Translations under genes and position numbers: made by a program | Origin: Saccharospirillum sp. | Lineage (GTDB): Bacteria; Pseudomonadota; Gammaproteobacteria; Pseudomonadales; Natronospirillaceae | Length of the DNA: 46,489 nucleotides | NCBI GenBank assembly: GCA_022565595.1 | Contig: JAIUML010000031.1 | Coordinates: 1 to 46,489, forward strand | Direction: 5' to 3' | The notes under the pieces: generated by a model | The model's database searches: none | What the model was told of the DNA's origin: nothing | What the model saw: only the letters and a program-made list of their open reading frames with translations | Shown here: positions 27,294-36,043 of the stretch, one piece after another | How positions within the stretch are numbered: the stretch's first letter is position 1 | How the letters are laid out: each line of letters opens with the position of its first letter

Positions 27294-28808
27294 TTATCCG
27301 AGAAACACCTTATAAACCGGGTTGTCTGACTCATTCCAGTAGCGATATCCGAGGTCATCCAGCTTTTGCCGAAAGAGCTTCAGGTCCTCATCGGCAACCT
27401 GAATGCCTGCCAGTACTCGGCCGTAGGCCGCACCGTGGTTTCGGTAGTGGAACAGGGAAATGTTCCAATGGCCACCCAGGGTGTTCAGGAATTTGGCCAA
27501 AGCACCTGGCCGCTCCGGGAATTCGAAGCGGTACAGACGCTCGTTCGGAATGCCCGGTGCGTGACCGCCGACCAGATGGCGCACATGAGATTTGGCGACC
27601 TCGTTGTCAGTCAGATCGAGCACCGGGTGGTCGGCCTCACGCAAGGCCTCAACGATTTGCAGGCGTTCTTCGTTACTGCTGATCTTGATACCGACAAAGA
27701 TGTTGGCCTCATTTTCGTTGTCGTAACGATAATTGAACTCGGTAATGGCGCGCTTGCCTATGATGCCGACAAACTTCTTGAAAGCACCGGGTCGCTCAGG
27801 AATGGTCACCGACAATATGGCCTCCCGGTGTTCACCGACTTCTGCCCGCTCAGCGACATAGCGCAAGCGGTCGAAATTGGTGTTGGCACCCGAAGAGATG
27901 GTGACCAGTGTCTGGCCGCTGCACTTTTCGCGTTCCACGTATTTCTTCATGCCGGCCACGCTGACCGCGCCAGCTGGTTCGGTAATGGAGCGGGTGTCGT
28001 CGAAAATGTCTTTCACCGCTGCGCAGATTTCGTCGGAAGTGACCGTGATCACCTCATCGACGTGATCCTTGCAGATCTTCCAGGTCTCTTTGCCGATTTG
28101 GGCCACGGCGATGCCATCGGCAAAGATGCCAACCTGACTCAAGGTCACTCGTTTGCCGGCCTTCATTGCAGCCGCGAGACAGGCACTCTCCTCATATTCG
28201 ACAGCGACCACTCGAATATCAGGCTGCAGGTACTTGATGTAGGCCGCCATGCCAGCCATTAGCCCGCCACCGCCTACAGGTATGAAGATGGCGTCAATGG
28301 GCTTGCCCGCATGTTGGTGGAGAATTTCACGAGCAACTGTGCCCTGACCAGCGATGATGTCCGGGTCATCATAGGGATGAATAAAGGTCAGTTGCTTTTC
28401 TGCTTCAATTTTCCGCGCATGTTCCAGCGCATCGTCAAAAGCATCTCCATGTAATACCACTTTGCCACCACGAGCTCGGACATTGGCAACCTTGATATCG
28501 GGTGTGGTTTTGGGCATGACGATGATGGCTTTAACACCCATAAGGCGGCTGGCCTCGGCGAGCCCTTGAGCGTGATTGCCCGCCGACGCGCAGATTACGC
28601 CCTTGTTCCGCTGCTCTTCACTCAAGGTGGACATCTTGTTGTAGGCGCCACGCAGTTTGAATGAAAACACTGATTGCAGGTCTTCGCGCTTAATCAGAAT
28701 GTTGTTGTTCATCCGGCGGCTGAGAAATCGAGCGGGCTCGAGCGGCGTTTCGATGGCCGCTTCGTAGACCTTGGCGTTCAATATTTTCTTTACGTAAGCT
28801 TCTAGCAT
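27294..28808 (-). CDS. ilvA: Threonine dehydratase, biosynthetic
   Basis: A 504-residue PLP enzyme that deaminates threonine to 2-oxobutanoate, the first committed step of isoleucine synthesis. The PLP lysine is Lys51 in SFKLRGAYNK; the phosphate loop GGGGLMAG and SAGNHAQG are present. Two C-terminal ACT-like regulatory domains (about 325-504) indicate the isoleucine-inhibited biosynthetic form rather than the short catabolic one. It is divergent from rpiA with a 197-bp gap; ilvA next to rpiA is common in gammaproteobacteria. Confidence 0.97.
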   Translation of the reverse strand: MLEAYVKKILNAKVYEAAIETPLEPARFLSRRMNNNILIKREDLQSVFSFKLRGAYNKMSTLSEEQRNKGVICASAGNHAQGLAEASRLMGVKAIIVMPKTTPDIKVANVRARGGKVVLHGDAFDDALEHARKIEAEKQLTFIHPYDDPDIIAGQGTVAREILHQHAGKPIDAIFIPVGGGGLMAGMAAYIKYLQPDIRVVAVEYEESACLAAAMKAGKRVTLSQVGIFADGIAVAQIGKETWKICKDHVDEVITVTSDEICAAVKDIFDDTRSITEPAGAVSVAGMKKYVEREKCSGQTLVTISSGANTNFDRLRYVAERAEVGEHREAILSVTIPERPGAFKKFVGIIGKRAITEFNYRYDNENEANIFVGIKISSNEERLQIVEALREADHPVLDLTDNEVAKSHVRHLVGGHAPGIPNERLYRFEFPERPGALAKFLNTLGGHWNISLFHYRNHGAAYGRVLAGIQVADEDLKLFRQKLDDLGYRYWNESDNPVYKVFLG

Positions 28809-28948
28809 GAGTTTGCCTGTTGGAGTAAGTCAGCGAATGAGGCCGGATGGAGGCCAGTCCTCGATTGTAAGGGGTTTTAACCTCGTACGAAACGCAAGAC
28901 GATGACGAAATGTGGCATACAGTTTTGCAGATGTTCGGCGGCGGATTG

Positions 28949-28976
28949 TTAACCGGGTGGGTCTGGGGGCTATAAT
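28949..28976 (+). promoter_or_regulatory. rpiA promoter
   Basis: TTAACC (28949-28954), a 16-bp spacer, and a perfect TATAAT (28971-28976), about 30 bp before the rpiA ATG. The -35 matches four of six consensus bases. Confidence 0.6.
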
Positions 28977-29005
28977 GGACGAAACTCAACAGTCAGGATA
29001 CTGGC

Positions 29006-29710
29006 ATGACACAATACGAACTGAAGCAAGCGGTGGCCGAGGCCGCCCTGAAATTCATCAAACCGGACCTCAAGCCAGAGGCCATTATCGGCATCGGTAC
29101 CGGCTCGACTGCCAATCTGTTTATCGACGCATTGGCGACGGTGAAGGACTCCTTCCGCGGCGCGGTGGCCAGCAGTGAGGCCAGCGCTGAGCGTCTGAAA
29201 GACCACGGTATACCGGTGTTTGAGCTGAACGAAGTCGACTCGATCGTGGTTTATGTCGATGGTGCGGATGAGGCTAATCGCAAGCTGCAATTGATCAAGG
29301 GCGGCGGTGCGGCTCTGACGCAGGAGAAGATCGTCGCCCAGGTGGCGAAGACCTTCGTATGCATTGCGGATGAATCCAAATCCGTGGAAAAACTGGGTGC
29401 CTTTCCTTTGCCCATCGAAGTCATCCCCATGGCGCGCAGCGCGATCGCTCGCACTCTCGTCAAGATGGGTGGCCGTCCGGTCTATCGCGAAGGTGTGGTC
29501 ACCGACAATGGCAATCAGATTCTCGATGTCTTCGAACTGGATATCAAGGATGCCGAGGCGATGGAAACAAAGATCAATAACATTCCAGGCGTGGTCACCA
29601 ATGGCCTCTTCGCCCACCGCCCTGCAGACGTGCTGTTGCTGGGCACCAAGGACGGAGTCAAGAAGCTATCTGTCATCAACACCATGGCTGAGGATGGTGA
29701 GTTTTATTGA
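29006..29710 (+). CDS. rpiA: Ribose-5-phosphate isomerase A
   Basis: A 234-residue enzyme interconverting ribose 5-phosphate and ribulose 5-phosphate in the pentose phosphate pathway. The [15 protein letters not shown] phosphate loop, the YVDGADEAN catalytic acid motif and [12 protein letters not shown] are all present, and the length is typical of RpiA. A promoter with a consensus -10 lies just upstream. The gene is followed directly by the palindromic element at 29732-29882, which may serve as its transcript end. Confidence 0.98.
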   Translation: MTQYELKQAVAEAALKFIKPDLKPEAIIGIGTGSTANLFIDALATVKDSFRGAVASSEASAERLKDHGIPVFELNEVDSIVVYVDGADEANRKLQLIKGGGAALTQEKIVAQVAKTFVCIADESKSVEKLGAFPLPIEVIPMARSAIARTLVKMGGRPVYREGVVTDNGNQILDVFELDIKDAEAMETKINNIPGVVTNGLFAHRPADVLLLGTKDGVKKLSVINTMAEDGEFY

Positions 29711-29731
29711 TTGGTTGTTCGTCGGTGGCCC

Positions 29732-29882
29732 GCTACGGCTGCCACGGGTGCCTCTGAGGGGTCGGACGGTATGCCGCCCACTCAACCCATCCTTCGGGCT
29801 CGCTGCGCTCATGCTAAAACGCTCCCGGCGTTTTAGTCCTTGCTGCGGACTCCCCCTCAGAGGCACCCGCAGCATCCGCAGC
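29732..29882. repeat. Long inverted-repeat element after rpiA (MITE/REP-like)
   Basis: Positions 29732-29761 pair with 29853-29882 (26 of 30 pairs), including 17 uninterrupted base pairs. Inside are a perfect 9-bp hairpin at 29814-29836 (CTAAAACGC/GCGTTTTAG) and a second 5-bp one at 29835-29851 (AGTCC/GGACT), which share two bases. There is no coding capacity beyond a shadow ORF and no clear target-site duplication. It begins 22 bp after the rpiA stop and may end its transcript. The rest of the gap up to the LysE-like gene (29883-29966) shows nothing else. Confidence 0.75.
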
Positions 29883-29966
29883 TAGTCAGTCGTACCAACT
29901 ACAAAAAAGGCAAACCATTAAGACAGCGTTTTTCGATTGTTAACTGAGGTCTTGCTTGGGGTTTTG

Positions 29967-30563
29967 TCACATCAGTGAATCAAGAATCGCCCAGATAGCC
30001 ACTACTACCAGCACACTCCCGCCAATACGACTCAATCGCTTCTGAATAACCTCACTCTGAATCCAGGTGGCTCCCCAGCGGTTATGGCCTGCAAGCGCCA
30101 ACAGTAAGGCATCCCCAATGGCGAACAGGCTGGTGGCAAGCAAAAGGATCAGCAGTGGTTGTTCTCCGAGGAAGACGACCAGCAGGGCGGGCAGGGTGAA
30201 GGTGGCCAGCCAGGTGTTGAAGCTGAGCAGGGTGCTTATCGATACTTCGACTATGCCTGTTTTTCGGGTCGGGTGGCTTGGGTCGGCTATGTAGGTGCGG
30301 ATCCAGCCCATCATCCATAGCCAGGTGGCGATCATGGAACCGGTGAAGGTGACCATCAGCAAGCCGAGCGTTCCGGCCTGGCTCCATGTGGTTACTACCC
30401 ATGCCCAGAACCAGCCCAATGGCAGCAGCACTGCCAATCGCAACAGGGCGATGGTGCCACTCTGCCTGGGGTGTTGTTGCTGGGTGCGGATCAGTTCGAA
30501 GCGTAAGGCGTCGCTCAGGCTGTAGAGCGATACGAGCAGGATCAGGGTGAGCAGGGCGATCAT
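29967..30563 (-). CDS. LysE-type membrane transporter-like protein
   Basis: A 198-residue hydrophobic protein with about six predicted membrane segments. The N-terminal hydrophobic segment, the LLSFNTWLA stretch in the middle and the C-terminal GGSVLVVVAIWAIL match the layout of LysE/RhtB amino-acid exporters, but the usual PGP motif after the first segment is replaced (SLSDALRF), so it is a divergent member. ATG 30563 is chosen because the family begins directly with the first membrane helix; the frame also has a TTG at 30596. The substrate is unknown. It lies downstream of the DUF2147 gene with about 100 bp between. Confidence 0.72.
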   Translation of the reverse strand: MIALLTLILLVSLYSLSDALRFELIRTQQQHPRQSGTIALLRLAVLLPLGWFWAWVVTTWSQAGTLGLLMVTFTGSMIATWLWMMGWIRTYIADPSHPTRKTGIVEVSISTLLSFNTWLATFTLPALLVVFLGEQPLLILLLATSLFAIGDALLLALAGHNRWGATWIQSEVIQKRLSRIGGSVLVVVAIWAILDSLM

Positions 30564-30664
30564 GGATGGCTCGGCAAATGAGAATTGGGCGGCCAATGAT
30601 AGCGGTGATTGATCGTGCAGGCGAGCCGCCCACTGGACTCTGAATCCGGGGGCGGCGACAAAGG

Positions 30665-31108
30665 CTACTCGACGCGTTCCCAGGTCTGAGTGCGACCGAT
30701 CAAGGCAAAGCCGACAAAGCCGCGTACTTCGAGTTTGCTGCCGTTGTCGATCAATTTGGCGCGAGCGCGATATTCCCGACCATTACTTGGGTCGACAATG
30801 CGGCCACCCGTCCATTCGTCACCGTCCTGGCTCAGGCCCCATAGAAAGGTCATGCCTTCAATGGGCTGGTCCTTGCGGGAGCCACTGCAGGCCGTGCAGC
30901 GGGGGTTGGGTTCGGAAGGGTTGAGCAGCTCGACAATTTGCCCCTGCATTTCACCGTTCTGGATCCAGACAAGGACGATGCTGCGTGCTTCGCCAGTATC
31001 GTCATCAATGGTGCGCCATTGCCCTTCGACAGTGGGTTGTTGCGCATGCGCGAGGCTAACGACGAGGCCAAGGAGAACCGCAGTCAGGGTGTTTACGAGT
31101 GTTTTCAT
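30665..31108 (-). CDS. DUF2147 family secreted protein
   Basis: A 147-residue exported protein. The signal peptide (about 1-22, cut after AHA) precedes a DUF2147 domain. Family features seen are VEGQWRTIDDDTGEARS, the IVELLNP segment, a Cys pair in RCTAC, GMTFLWGLSQDGDEWTGGRI and the closing IGRTQTWER. The domain is a small beta-barrel of unknown function. ATG 31108 begins with a canonical Lys and hydrophobic core; GGAG lies 12 bases upstream. In-frame ATGs at 31120 and 31126 would add short polar extensions. It stands apart from ybaK by about 180 bp. Confidence 0.85.
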   Translation of the reverse strand: MKTLVNTLTAVLLGLVVSLAHAQQPTVEGQWRTIDDDTGEARSIVLVWIQNGEMQGQIVELLNPSEPNPRCTACSGSRKDQPIEGMTFLWGLSQDGDEWTGGRIVDPSNGREYRARAKLIDNGSKLEVRGFVGFALIGRTQTWERVE

Positions 31109-31287
31109 TGTTGTTGTCATCTCCATTGAGGTATCACCGGCGCGGCAATGCACCGTTGTGTCGGGAAACATAGCAAAACCAGCCACACTCTCAAGAGGCA
31201 TTTACGCTTTGTTGCCGGGTGTTCACGAACGACGGTGTTCTGCCATGGGTTATCAATGGGAACACACAGACTGACCGGGGCCGGGTG

Positions 31288-31761
31288 TCAAGCGGTCAAG
31301 GGCGCAAGTTTGGCTCGGCATAGCCGAAGCAAGTCTTCCGGCTTGAGTTCGATGTCCAGACCGCGCTTACCACCGCTGACCAGAATACGATCCAGGTCGG
31401 CTGCGCTTTGGTCGAGCACGGTGGGTAAAGCCTTCTTCTGGGCGATGGGGCTGATGCCACCGACGACATATCCGGTGATTTTTTCTGCCTGCTTCGGGTC
31501 GGCCATGGCGGCCGATTTTTGTTTATGGGCTTTGGCGGCCTGCTTGAGGTTCAGGGTCTGATTTACGGGCAATATGCACACGCCCAGAGCTTTTGGATCC
31601 TGGTTGAAGCTCACCATCAATGTCTTGAAGACCCGTTCTGGCGCTACGCCCAGGGCTTTTGCGGCCGCTAGACCATAACCCTCGCTGTCGTCGGTAACGG
31701 TAAAGCTGTGCAGTCGATAGTCGATGCTGGCTTTCTTCAGTGCCTGGACGGCGGGTGTCAC
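31288..31761 (-). CDS. ybaK: Cys-tRNA(Pro)/aminoacyl-tRNA deacylase YbaK
   Basis: A 157-residue trans-editing enzyme that hydrolyses Cys-tRNA(Pro). Family motifs seen are YGLAAAKALGV, RVFKTLMV, the conserved GYVVGGISPIAQKK and the VSGGKRGLDIEL near the end. The start is GTG at 31761, overlapping the upstream GNAT stop by 4 bp (GTGA), so translation is coupled. The pairing with an SSAT-like acetyltransferase has no obvious biochemical reason. Confidence 0.95.
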   Translation of the reverse strand: MTPAVQALKKASIDYRLHSFTVTDDSEGYGLAAAKALGVAPERVFKTLMVSFNQDPKALGVCILPVNQTLNLKQAAKAHKQKSAAMADPKQAEKITGYVVGGISPIAQKKALPTVLDQSAADLDRILVSGGKRGLDIELKPEDLLRLCRAKLAPLTA

Positions 31762-32273
31762 CGGCGTTGCTCGAACTGCGCGGCCATTTGTTCAAGGCTG
31801 TCGTCACTGACGCGCTTGGTGATCCACTCGGTCATGGCGCGGGCACCGAGGGAGCGATAAAACTGACGAGCCGGTTCGTTCCAGTCCAGAACCTGCCATT
31901 CCAATCGCTCAAAACCGCGCGATAAGGTTACTTTGGCCAGATAGGTGATCAGTGCCTTGCCGATGCCCTTGCCACGCATTTCGGCTTTGACGTAAAGATC
32001 TTCCAGGTGGATGCCGGGTTTGCCAAGAAAGGTGCTGTAGTTGTGGAAGAACAGGGCCATGCCAACGGGCCTGCCTTCCCATTCAGCAATAATGACTTCG
32101 GCATAGGGGTGTTCGCCGAAGAGGGTGGTGCGCAAGTTGTCTTCGGTGGCAGTGACGGCATCAGACATTTTCTCATAGTCCGCCAGTTCCTGGATAAAGC
32201 TGAAAATTGTGGGCGTGTCATCCACAGTGGCCGAACGCAATACGGCTCCATTGGCGGTCGTGACCGGGTTCAT
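31758..32273 (-). CDS. GNAT N-acetyltransferase, SSAT-like
   Basis: A 171-residue acetyltransferase. The acetyl-CoA loop RGKGIGKALI and the flanking stretches ALFFHNYSTFLGKPGIHLEDLY and WQVLDWNEPARQFYRSLGA closely follow the spermidine/spermine (diamine) N1-acetyltransferase group, so a polyamine or similar small amine is the likely substrate; this is family-level inference. Its stop overlaps the ybaK start. Upstream is the unknown periplasmic protein, 90 bp away. Confidence 0.93.
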   Translation of the reverse strand: MNPVTTANGAVLRSATVDDTPTIFSFIQELADYEKMSDAVTATEDNLRTTLFGEHPYAEVIIAEWEGRPVGMALFFHNYSTFLGKPGIHLEDLYVKAEMRGKGIGKALITYLAKVTLSRGFERLEWQVLDWNEPARQFYRSLGARAMTEWITKRVSDDSLEQMAAQFEQRR

Positions 32274-32363
32274 GGCTGGTTCCTGTTCTCGGAAAAGGGG
32301 TTTCGTTTATTCTGCTTTGTGAATATACCCTCTGACAGAACTGAGCTCTACCCCGTTTTCAGC

Positions 32364-33110
32364 TTATTCGGCCAGTCCGTTCTGATGGTACAGGTCCGGA
32401 TAGAGGCCGAGCCGCAATGGAGCAGGGTAGGCAAATTTCATGGTAATGCGATTGCTGGCGTTGATCAGAGGATTGCCCAGATCCATATCGTGAAAATAAC
32501 GCTCGCGCAGCAGCTTCCCCTGTGCCAGCAAAAAGTGCTCTTCCACTTCGAAGCCACGCACTCTGAACAACAGCTTGGTGAAAGGCTCGGTGCTGTTCAT
32601 GCTGACCTGGCGCAGGTGCTGTTGCTGTAGATCATACTTCAGTTCGCCGCGAAAGCGCCGGCTGTCACTGTCTTCTCGGCCGTTGATCAGCAATCTTGGC
32701 TGAAACGCAAAGGTGATGATCGAATCTCTGATCATCACTGGCTCCAGGCTGTCGTAGTCGATGCGCAGGCGGATGCGTTGTGTATCGCGCTCATCGGGTT
32801 GAGGACGACGATTGAAGTCGGCGATGTCGCCGTCGTCTGGTGGCGCCTGATCAACCTGAATCAACCGCTCCTTGTCGCCGGAGGCACGCTTCGGGTCAAA
32901 GTCGGTCAATTGGGTACTGAGCGGGTGCTCGGGACGTTCTATGGTTAGGTGAGTGCGGTAAGCCTGTTCAAGCATGGCGTCGTCGACGGCATCGTACTGC
33001 ACTGCGATGGTGGTCTTGATCTGTTCAAGCTCGGCACTGGTCAGTGCCAGTACAACAGCGGGCAGAGTAGAGAGGAGTAACAACAAGGCCGAACGGTAAA
33101 AAGCCTTCAT
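32364..33110 (-). CDS. Exported protein of unknown function following cpxA
   Basis: A 248-residue protein with a signal peptide (MKAFYRSALLLLLSTLPAVVLA) and no further membrane segment, so predicted periplasmic. The mature protein is strongly charged with no motif recognised: an acidic/Arg-rich middle, an RLRIDYDS strand region and a Tyr/Pro-rich C-terminus. It lacks the LTxxQ repeats of CpxP/Spy. ATG 33110 is chosen for the signal peptide and for GGA 7 bases upstream; an ATG at 33122 adds four residues. It starts 47 bp after cpxA on the same strand, so it is likely cotranscribed. Confidence 0.85.
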   Translation of the reverse strand: MKAFYRSALLLLLSTLPAVVLALTSAELEQIKTTIAVQYDAVDDAMLEQAYRTHLTIERPEHPLSTQLTDFDPKRASGDKERLIQVDQAPPDDGDIADFNRRPQPDERDTQRIRLRIDYDSLEPVMIRDSIITFAFQPRLLINGREDSDSRRFRGELKYDLQQQHLRQVSMNSTEPFTKLLFRVRGFEVEEHFLLAQGKLLRERYFHDMDLGNPLINASNRITMKFAYPAPLRLGLYPDLYHQNGLAE

Positions 33111-33157
33111 GGCGCTATCCATAGATTGGTTGGAGGGAGTACGCAGTTGTCCAGGCT

Positions 33158-34531
33158 TCAGTTCAGCGGTAGCTCAATGCGAATGCAAAGCCCGCCCTCG
33201 GCTCTATTGCTCGCCTTGATACTGCCCTTGTGGGCGCTGACCGCATGGCGGGCAATGTTCAAACCGAGACCGGCCCCGGGGTTGCTTTGGTCCAGCCGAT
33301 AAAACGGATCGAAGAGTCGCTCCAGTTTGTCTTCAGGTACCCCGGGGCCCTCATCTTCTATTTCGATGATGGCCAGAGAGGCCTGACGAAGAAGCCGAAT
33401 TTTCAGGGTGCTGTTTTCAGGTGAGAACCTCAGTGCATTGCGCACCACATTGTCGATGGCGCTGTGCAGCAATTGTGGGTCACCTTCGAGAGTCATGGTG
33501 TCATCGATCTGGTCGACAATGGTCAGATCGTGGCGTCTTGATTCAAAGCGGGCGTCATCCACTACATGACGAACCAGTTCATCAAGTTGAACTTTTTGCA
33601 CGTCCATATGCTGCATGGCGTTTTCGAATCGTGACAGTTTCAGCACTTGGGCAATCAGGCTTTCCAACCGGTCACTTTCGCGTTCAATGCGATTCAGGGC
33701 TGACTCGAGTTCCTCTGGTGCGCGTTGACGAACAATGCCCAGAGCGACCTGAAGCCGGGTTAGCGGCGAGCGTAACTCATGGCTGACGTTACTGAGCAGG
33801 CGTTGTTGAGCCGCGACCAATTGTTGCAGCCGTTCTGCCATCTCGTCGAAATCTCGGCCCAGACCACCGAGTTCGTCGACTCGGCGAGTCACATTGCCAC
33901 CCACCCGAGCGTCGAGGTCGCCCCCGGCGAGTTGCTGCGAAGCACGACGCAGGCGAGCAATGGGGCGAGTAATGGACCAGGCCAGTACCAGGCTCATGGC
34001 ACCTGAGACAAAGAGAGCAAAGATGCCTCTCAGCCATTGACTATCGAGCCAGAGAGGCAGATTTGGCGGAGGCAGGGCCGGAACACCGCGCAGAAACAAG
34101 CGGTACATTTCGCCACCAACAGACATGGTGATCGGCCCCATCCAGGCCTCCTGGCGCCATTGGCCGACACGAACACCTTCGGTTTCCATCATTTCGGACA
34201 GCATGACCAGGATACGACGGGGAGGCCTGGGTGTGCCAAGCAAATGGTAGGTGTCGTCGACCAGGTACCATTGGTAGCTGGATTGGGCATTGAATCGATC
34301 CAGTTCTTCCATGATTTCCTGGCGGTCGCTGGCCAGTCGATCAATGTTGGGCAGTTTGACGCGATTGAGCAACCCGATATGAGTCGCATTGGGCGGGCCG
34401 ATTTGGTAGACCTGAGCCACCTGATGGGAGATAAAGGCGACAACCATGGTGATCAGCAGCAATGTGACCCAGAAGCTGAGCCAGATTTTGCCAAAAACAG
34501 AGCCGAGAGGATTGAGTTTTCGCCAGTCCAT
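33158..34531 (-). CDS. cpxA: Envelope-stress sensor histidine kinase CpxA
   Basis: A 457-residue inner-membrane kinase, identical in length to E. coli CpxA. It has a TM at about 10-33, a periplasmic sensor to about 160, a second TM, HAMP (RPIARLRRASQQLAGGDLDARV), HisKA with His251 (NVSHELRSPLTRLQVALG, very close to CpxA) and HATPase_c (GAGLGLNIARHAV). It lies 90 bp downstream of cpxR on the same strand, with the Cpx box ahead of both. Homology plus the box support Cpx over other OmpR-class systems. Confidence 0.92.
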   Translation of the reverse strand: MDWRKLNPLGSVFGKIWLSFWVTLLLITMVVAFISHQVAQVYQIGPPNATHIGLLNRVKLPNIDRLASDRQEIMEELDRFNAQSSYQWYLVDDTYHLLGTPRPPRRILVMLSEMMETEGVRVGQWRQEAWMGPITMSVGGEMYRLFLRGVPALPPPNLPLWLDSQWLRGIFALFVSGAMSLVLAWSITRPIARLRRASQQLAGGDLDARVGGNVTRRVDELGGLGRDFDEMAERLQQLVAAQQRLLSNVSHELRSPLTRLQVALGIVRQRAPEELESALNRIERESDRLESLIAQVLKLSRFENAMQHMDVQKVQLDELVRHVVDDARFESRRHDLTIVDQIDDTMTLEGDPQLLHSAIDNVVRNALRFSPENSTLKIRLLRQASLAIIEIEDEGPGVPEDKLERLFDPFYRLDQSNPGAGLGLNIARHAVSAHKGSIKASNRAEGGLCIRIELPLN

Positions 34532-34621
34532 TAATAAGCGATCCAGGTGTGAGCGATGGTCATAACGGTAACATCCGTCAAGGCCGATCGCTGCACCTGG
34601 GCCACAGGGGTCTGACTGGCC

Positions 34622-35320
34622 TTATTTGGGGTCAACAAAAAGATAGCCGATGCCACGAATGGTTTGTATCTTGGTGTCTTCCGTAACGGCCTGAAGCTTG
34701 CGCCGCACATTGGAGACATGCATGTCGATGGAGCGATCGTAGGCCATAATCTCGCGCCCCAGTACTTCACGATAGAGGTCTTCTTTGGGCACCGCTTTGC
34801 CAGCGCGGGTCATCAACACACGCAGCACCTTGAATTCGCTGGTGGTCATGGGTACGCCTTCGCCGCAACAATCGACTTCGTAGGTATCGAAGTTCAGTGT
34901 CACTTCGTTGCAACTGAGGGAGCCGGTATCGGTCTCCTGCTGCTGACGGTCGAGCTCGATGCGGCGCAACAAGGCTTTGATGCGGGCCAGCAATTCGCGA
35001 TGACTGTAGGGCTTGGCAAGGTAGTCATCGGCACCGAGTTCGAGGCCGAGTACCCGATCCATTTCCTCGCCCTTGGCGGTGAGCATCAGGACAGGCACGG
35101 AGGAGCGATTGCGAATCTGCTTCAGTGTCTCGAAGCCATCTATGCCTGGCATCATGACGTCCAACAGAACGAGATCGTATTCGTTCTGGTCCATTTGTTC
35201 GATGCCGTCTTCGCCGCTGTGAGCAGCGCTCAACCGGTAACCTTCAGCATCGAGATACTCCCCGAGCAGTTCAGCCAGGTCGCGGTCATCGTCTATAAGT
35301 AGAATGTGTGCTTCGTTCAT
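34622..35320 (-). CDS. cpxR: Response regulator CpxR
   Basis: A 232-residue OmpR-family regulator, the same length as E. coli CpxR. The receiver has acidic residues D10-D12, phospho-acceptor Asp54 (YDLVLLDVMMPG) and Lys in YLAKPYSHREL. The C-terminal winged-helix domain ends RKLQAVTEDTKIQTIRGIGYLF. The ATG at 35320 places the receiver at the N-terminus; the frame runs further upstream but without homology. The promoter region carries GTAAA-N6-GTAAA, the Cpx recognition pattern, pointing to autoregulation. Confidence 0.95.
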   Translation of the reverse strand: MNEAHILLIDDDRDLAELLGEYLDAEGYRLSAAHSGEDGIEQMDQNEYDLVLLDVMMPGIDGFETLKQIRNRSSVPVLMLTAKGEEMDRVLGLELGADDYLAKPYSHRELLARIKALLRRIELDRQQQETDTGSLSCNEVTLNFDTYEVDCCGEGVPMTTSEFKVLRVLMTRAGKAVPKEDLYREVLGREIMAYDRSIDMHVSNVRRKLQAVTEDTKIQTIRGIGYLFVDPK

Positions 35321-35360
35321 GCGCTTAGTGTGTCCCATGGGTAAGAGCGGCGCGATCCAT

Positions 35361-35376
35361 TTTACCTTGCATTTAC
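35361..35376 (-). promoter_or_regulatory. Cpx box upstream of cpxR
   Basis: On the minus strand GTAAA-TGCAAG-GTAAA, starts 11 bp apart, i.e. GTAAA-N6-GTAAA, within the published spacing range of N4-8. It lies about 41 bp before the cpxR ATG, so it is placed for autoregulation. A single GTAAA on the plus strand at 35393-35397 is isolated. The 135-bp gap also separates the divergent Smr gene. Confidence 0.65.
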
Positions 35377-35455
35377 ACCCTGTTACGTCGGGGTAAAGCG
35401 GCTGTGTAGGGCGCTGTAGACCTGTTAGAATTAAGCATAGTGAAAAGGGGGCCTT

Positions 35456-36043
35456 ATGCAAGACGACGATGATCTGGAATTGTTTCGCCAGGAGATGGAG
35501 GGGGTTCGTCGAATCAAGGTCAAGCCTCGGGTGGCGGTTAAAAAACCAACGGTGCCGGAGCCTGCCTTGTTGCACCGGCGGCAAATGGCGGTGCAGGTCA
35601 AACAAAAGGATGCCAACCATTTAACCGAAGAGATTATCGACCTGGTGCACCCACTGGATATACTGGACTACCGCACGGACGGTGTGTCTCATGGTGTCTT
35701 CCGCAAACTGAAGCGAGGTCAATATCCCATTGATGCGCGTCTCGACCTGCATCGCAAGTCCATGCAGGAGGCACGCGATGAAGTCTATGGCTTCGTTGCC
35801 GACTGTTTAAGGTATGACGTGCGCTCTGCCATGATACTGCACGGCAAGGGGGAGCGCGGTCAGCCTCAGGCCTTTCTGAAAAGCTGCGTCAATACCTGGC
35901 TCAAACAGATACCGGATGTGCTGGCCTTTCATTCCGCACAAAAGCATCATGGGGGTGTCGGTGCACTTTATGTTCTGCTGCGTAAAAGTGACGCCCAAAA
36001 GTCCGAGAATCGGGAACGTTTCATGAAAGGAAGAATCATCTGA
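35456..36043 (+). CDS. Smr-domain protein (SmrA-like)
   Basis: A 195-residue cytoplasmic protein with a C-terminal Smr (small MutS-related) domain, about 95-190. The DLHRKSMQEARDEV core, the ILHGKGERG catalytic-type loop and HGGVGALYVLLRK are seen. Smr domains are nucleases acting on branched DNA or, in other cases, on mRNA in collided ribosomes; this short form resembles YdaL/SmrA of gammaproteobacteria. The ATG at 35456 follows AAAAGGGGG. The stop overlaps the PAP2 start by one base (TGATG), so they are coupled. It is divergent from cpxR. Confidence 0.92.
   Translation: MQDDDDLELFRQEMEGVRRIKVKPRVAVKKPTVPEPALLHRRQMAVQVKQKDANHLTEEIIDLVHPLDILDYRTDGVSHGVFRKLKRGQYPIDARLDLHRKSMQEARDEVYGFVADCLRYDVRSAMILHGKGERGQPQAFLKSCVNTWLKQIPDVLAFHSAQKHHGGVGALYVLLRKSDAQKSENRERFMKGRII

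Noticed and set aside
29714-29885. Frames across the element after rpiA
   Set aside because: Both strands give Arg/Ser-rich peptides caused by the inverted repeat; no coding signal.
29715-29900. Integron attC site reading of the rpiA element
   Set aside because: The ends lack the conserved RYYYAAC and GTTRRRY cores in the right places, and no integrase gene or cassette array is near.
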